NCBI GenBank assembly: GCA_945788155.1
Contig: CALZKX010000001.1
Location: forward strand, 1 to 15,773
Direction of reading: 5' to 3'
Length of the DNA stretch: 15,773 nt
Source of the DNA: an uncultured Flavobacteriaceae bacterium
GTDB taxonomy: Bacteria; Bacteroidota; Bacteroidia; Flavobacteriales; Flavobacteriaceae
The translations under genes were made by a program, and so were the position numbers. The notes under the pieces were generated by a model, which was not told the DNA's origin, made no database searches, and worked only from the letters and a program-made list of their open reading frames with translations. Numbering within the stretch: position 1 is the stretch's first letter; every line of letters starts with the position of its first letter. Shown here piece after piece: positions 13,725-15,773 of the stretch.

Positions 13725-13839
13725 AAGCCCCTCCTAACCTCCCCAAGGGGAGGAACTCTCAACTGGGATTAAAGAGTTGATTAATATTTATTTTTATTTG
13801 TAGCTCACTCCCTCCTTTTGGGAGGGTTGGGGTGGGCTT
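13725..13839. mobile_element. MITE-like inverted-repeat element, copy A, between nbaE and the SDR gene
   Basis: About 115 bases. The left end AAGCCCCTCCTAACCTCCCC (13725) and the right end TTGGGGTGGGCTT (to 13839) are inverted copies about 32 bases long, each able to fold on itself (CCTCCCC/GGGGAGG; CTCCCTCC/GGGAGGG). Near the left arm an AACTCT/AGAGTT hairpin around ATCCC has a counterpart in copy B, so the elements share more than their tips. It overlaps the last base of the nbaE stop region and ends 3 bases before the SDR ATG. Confidence 0.78.
13730..13735 (-). promoter_or_regulatory. Repeat-derived Shine-Dalgarno sequence for the SDR gene
   Basis: On the minus strand the end of copy A reads AGGAGG followed by 8 bases and the SDR ATG. 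This is a full-length Shine-Dalgarno match at good spacing, unusual in Bacteroidota, and it is part of the repeat arm rather than of the native leader. Confidence 0.55.
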
Positions 13840-15278
13840 TAATACTTTATACACACATTCTTCGCTTCCGTAAAAAAGCGCAACGCTTCAAAGCCACCTT
13901 CACGACCAACGCCTGATGCTTTTACACCACCAAATGGTGTTCGTAAATCTCGCATTAACCACGTGTTTACCCAAACAATGCCTGCTTGTAATTGGTTACT
14001 CATTCGCATGGTGCGTTTTAAATCGTTTGTCCACAATGTGGCTGATAAACCATACTTAACTTTGTTTGCCATTTGTAACACTTCATCTTCAGTTTCAAAA
14101 GGCATAATCGTTACAATTGGCCCAAATATTTCTTCTTGATTAACACGACATTCATCTGTTTTAACTTCAATAACAGTTGGTTGCATATAATAACCATTTT
14201 CGTAACCTTCAACGATTACTTTATTTCCACCATACAAAACAGTTCCACCTTCGGCTTTCGCAATATCCACATAGTTCAACACTTTCTCTAAATGAGCTTT
14301 TGAAACCAAGGCACCAATTTTAGTTTTTTCATTTGATGGATGACCAACCTTCATGTTTTTAACACGTTCAACAAAGTCTTTTTTGAACTGCTCGTAAATG
14401 GATTCTTCTACAAAAATGCGACTACCACACAGGCAAATTTGACCTTGATTAGCAAACGAAGAACGAACGGTTGTTTTTAACATATCATCATAATCGCAAT
14501 CGGCAAAAATGATGTTTGGGTTCTTACCACCCAATTCCAAGGATAATTTTTTAAACATTGGTGCAGCAGTTCTGGCAATATGTGCTCCTGTTGTTGTTCC
14601 TCCTGTAAATGAAATCGCTTTAATATCTGGATGCTCAACAATGGCTTGTCCTGTGCGTGTGCCCAATCCATGAACAATATTCAGCACACCTTTTGGGAGG
14701 CCAGCCTCTTTAAGTATATCACCTAACAAATATGCTGTCATTGGTGTGACTTCGCTTGGTTTGGCTACCACACAATTACCAGCTGCAATAGCAGGAGCAA
14801 TTTTCCATGTAAACAAATAGAGTGGAAGGTTCCAAGGAGAAATACAACCAACAACTCCAATAGGTTGACGTAAGGTGTAATTTATCGCATTTTGGCCTAC
14901 GCTTTCATGACTTTCGCTTGCGAATTGCGTTATGGCATTGCCAAAAAATCGAAAGTTACTTGCTGCTCTTGGGATGTCAACCGCTTTGGCCAAAGAAATT
15001 GGTTTTCCATTGTCTTTACTTTCGGCTTCTGCTAATTTTTCAAGATTAGCTTCGATACCTTCGGAGATTTTTAGCATGATTCTGCTACGTTCTTCAAGAG
15101 TTGTTTGACTCCAACTTGGGAAAGCCGATTTTGCAGAGATATATGCGTTTTCTACATCCTCTTTTGTAGAGTTAGGTATTTGACTATAAATTTCTCCGTT
15201 AGATGGGTTGTAGTTATCTAACCAATCATTTTGTATTGGATTGTGAAAATTGCCATTGATGTAGTTTTGGATGTTCAT
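13839..15278 (-). CDS. nbaE: 2-aminomuconate semialdehyde dehydrogenase
   Basis: An NAD-dependent aldehyde dehydrogenase of 479 residues, oxidising 2-aminomuconate semialdehyde (or hydroxymuconate semialdehyde) to the acid. Family motifs: SPWNLPLYLFTWKIAPAIAAG with Asn150, SFTGGT at 223-228, LELGGKNP with general base Glu248, nucleophile Cys282 in GQICLCGSR, and EEIFGP at 382-387. The segment WLMRDLRTPFGG (440-451) is characteristic of the aminomuconate/hydroxymuconate semialdehyde branch and carries an arginine thought to bind the substrate carboxylate. Along with nbaC and nbaD this gives three successive steps. It is the first operon gene visible; 75 bases separate it from the partial gene upstream, with only a weak TAAATTTA box 5 bases before the ATG. 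Confidence 0.88.
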   Translation of the reverse strand: MNIQNYINGNFHNPIQNDWLDNYNPSNGEIYSQIPNSTKEDVENAYISAKSAFPSWSQTTLEERSRIMLKISEGIEANLEKLAEAESKDNGKPISLAKAVDIPRAASNFRFFGNAITQFASESHESVGQNAINYTLRQPIGVVGCISPWNLPLYLFTWKIAPAIAAGNCVVAKPSEVTPMTAYLLGDILKEAGLPKGVLNIVHGLGTRTGQAIVEHPDIKAISFTGGTTTGAHIARTAAPMFKKLSLELGGKNPNIIFADCDYDDMLKTTVRSSFANQGQICLCGSRIFVEESIYEQFKKDFVERVKNMKVGHPSNEKTKIGALVSKAHLEKVLNYVDIAKAEGGTVLYGGNKVIVEGYENGYYMQPTVIEVKTDECRVNQEEIFGPIVTIMPFETEDEVLQMANKVKYGLSATLWTNDLKRTMRMSNQLQAGIVWVNTWLMRDLRTPFGGVKASGVGREGGFEALRFFTEAKNVCIKY

Positions 15279-15353
15279 TTTGTAAATTTAAGGTATTTAC
15301 TTGTTTATCAAGAGAAGATATTTGTTATTCTGCCTAAAGAATTTAATCATATA

Positions 15354-15773
15354 TTATTGCTCTTTTAGTTCTCTTTTAAGTAAGTCAATAGTTTGATTCG
15401 TTAACCCTAATAGACCATATGTAATCCATACTTCGTCTATCTTACTAAAATAATAAGCTTGGTGTAATTTTTCGTAGGTTTTTGAGGACTTGATATAGCT
15501 GATGAATTCGAGATCACTTTTTATAAAATCTGGATGCATTGATATAGGTGGTTGCACATAAAATCTTTCATTATTGTTTTCTTTAAAAGCATTTAGATTT
15601 AGCATAAAATCGGTATTCAGACCGTTTTTGTTATATATTATATCAACTCCCATTTTGCTGAGGTCATTTCTTGATGTTAGAAAATCTTTTAATAAGGAAA
15701 GCGTTTGTTTTAAGCTATCATTTAACATCTCAAATTTACTAGGAGATATCGCTTCTTCTAAAACCGAATTTAA
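15354..15773 (-). CDS. Unrecognised protein, partial at the right edge
   Basis: The reading frame ends at 15354 and stays open to the last base of the window, so the gene is probably cut by the edge. The first internal ATG, at 15728, would give 124 residues, but 15 further codons without a stop precede it (LNSVLEEAISPSKFE). The visible C-terminal part has helical, Leu/Lys-rich stretches at both ends and a strand-rich middle (MGVDIIYN, ERFYVQPPI). There is no signal peptide or motif I recognise in the visible part. It is on the same strand as the kynurenine genes and could be co-transcribed, but its function and any link to the pathway are unknown. Confidence 0.6.
   Translation of the reverse strand, partial: LNSVLEEAISPSKFEMLNDSLKQTLSLLKDFLTSRNDLSKMGVDIIYNKNGLNTDFMLNLNAFKENNNERFYVQPPISMHPDFIKSDLEFISYIKSSKTYEKLHQAYYFSKIDEVWITYGLLGLTNQTIDLLKRELKEQ

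Noticed and set aside
15327..15342. ATTCT/AGAAT hairpin between the right-edge gene and nbaE
   Set aside because: A 5-bp stem without a T run is too weak for a terminator.
1..15773. CRISPR array, prophage or full insertion sequence
   Set aside because: No regularly spaced direct repeats, phage structural genes or transposase could be found in any frame.

Overview
The window is AT-rich DNA that looks chromosomal, from a member of the Bacteroidota, most likely the marine family Flavobacteriaceae. This rests on the protein families (DUF6702, CarboxypepD_reg-like secreted proteins, a Bacteroidota-type M1 peptidase, a TatA-like subunit), on several exact matches to the Bacteroidota -7 promoter box TAnnTTTG, on the general lack of Shine-Dalgarno sites, and on GC-rich inverted repeats of the AAGCCCC...CCCCAAAGGGG type. 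I recall such repeats from flavobacterial genomes. Species cannot be named from the sequence.

Left part (1-3911): a structured repeat at the left edge, then on the minus strand a small HAD-type phosphatase gene behind gpmI (glycolytic phosphoglycerate mutase), then a secreted M48 metalloprotease with its own hairpin terminator, and a tRNA-Gly(TCC) on the plus strand. A bidirectional terminator separates the tRNA from a convergent peptidase E gene.

Middle (4012-9650): on the plus strand, two overlapping paralogous secreted proteins, a DUF6702 protein and a large secreted M1 metallopeptidase, ending in a strong terminator. A tatA-like gene follows, possibly with a leaderless transcript. It converges with an O-methyltransferase gene, leaving only 3 bases between them.

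Right part (9752-15278, all minus strand): most of the lower branch of tryptophan/kynurenine catabolism. In transcription order it runs 2-aminomuconate semialdehyde dehydrogenase, an SDR protein, 3-hydroxyanthranilate 3,4-dioxygenase, an unrecognised protein, and ACMS decarboxylase, followed by a hairpin terminator. The enzymes would open the 3-hydroxyanthranilate ring, decarboxylate the product and oxidise the semialdehyde to 2-aminomuconate. Two features stand out. Three copies of a GC-rich inverted-repeat (MITE-like) element sit at gene junctions: two lie directly before start codons and appear to supply ribosome binding sites, and one is inserted into the N-terminal coding region of the decarboxylase. 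Also, the unrecognised protein, which looks like an HhH module joined to a PD-(D/E)XK-like nuclease domain, lies between two pathway genes. A partial unrecognised gene runs off the right edge.
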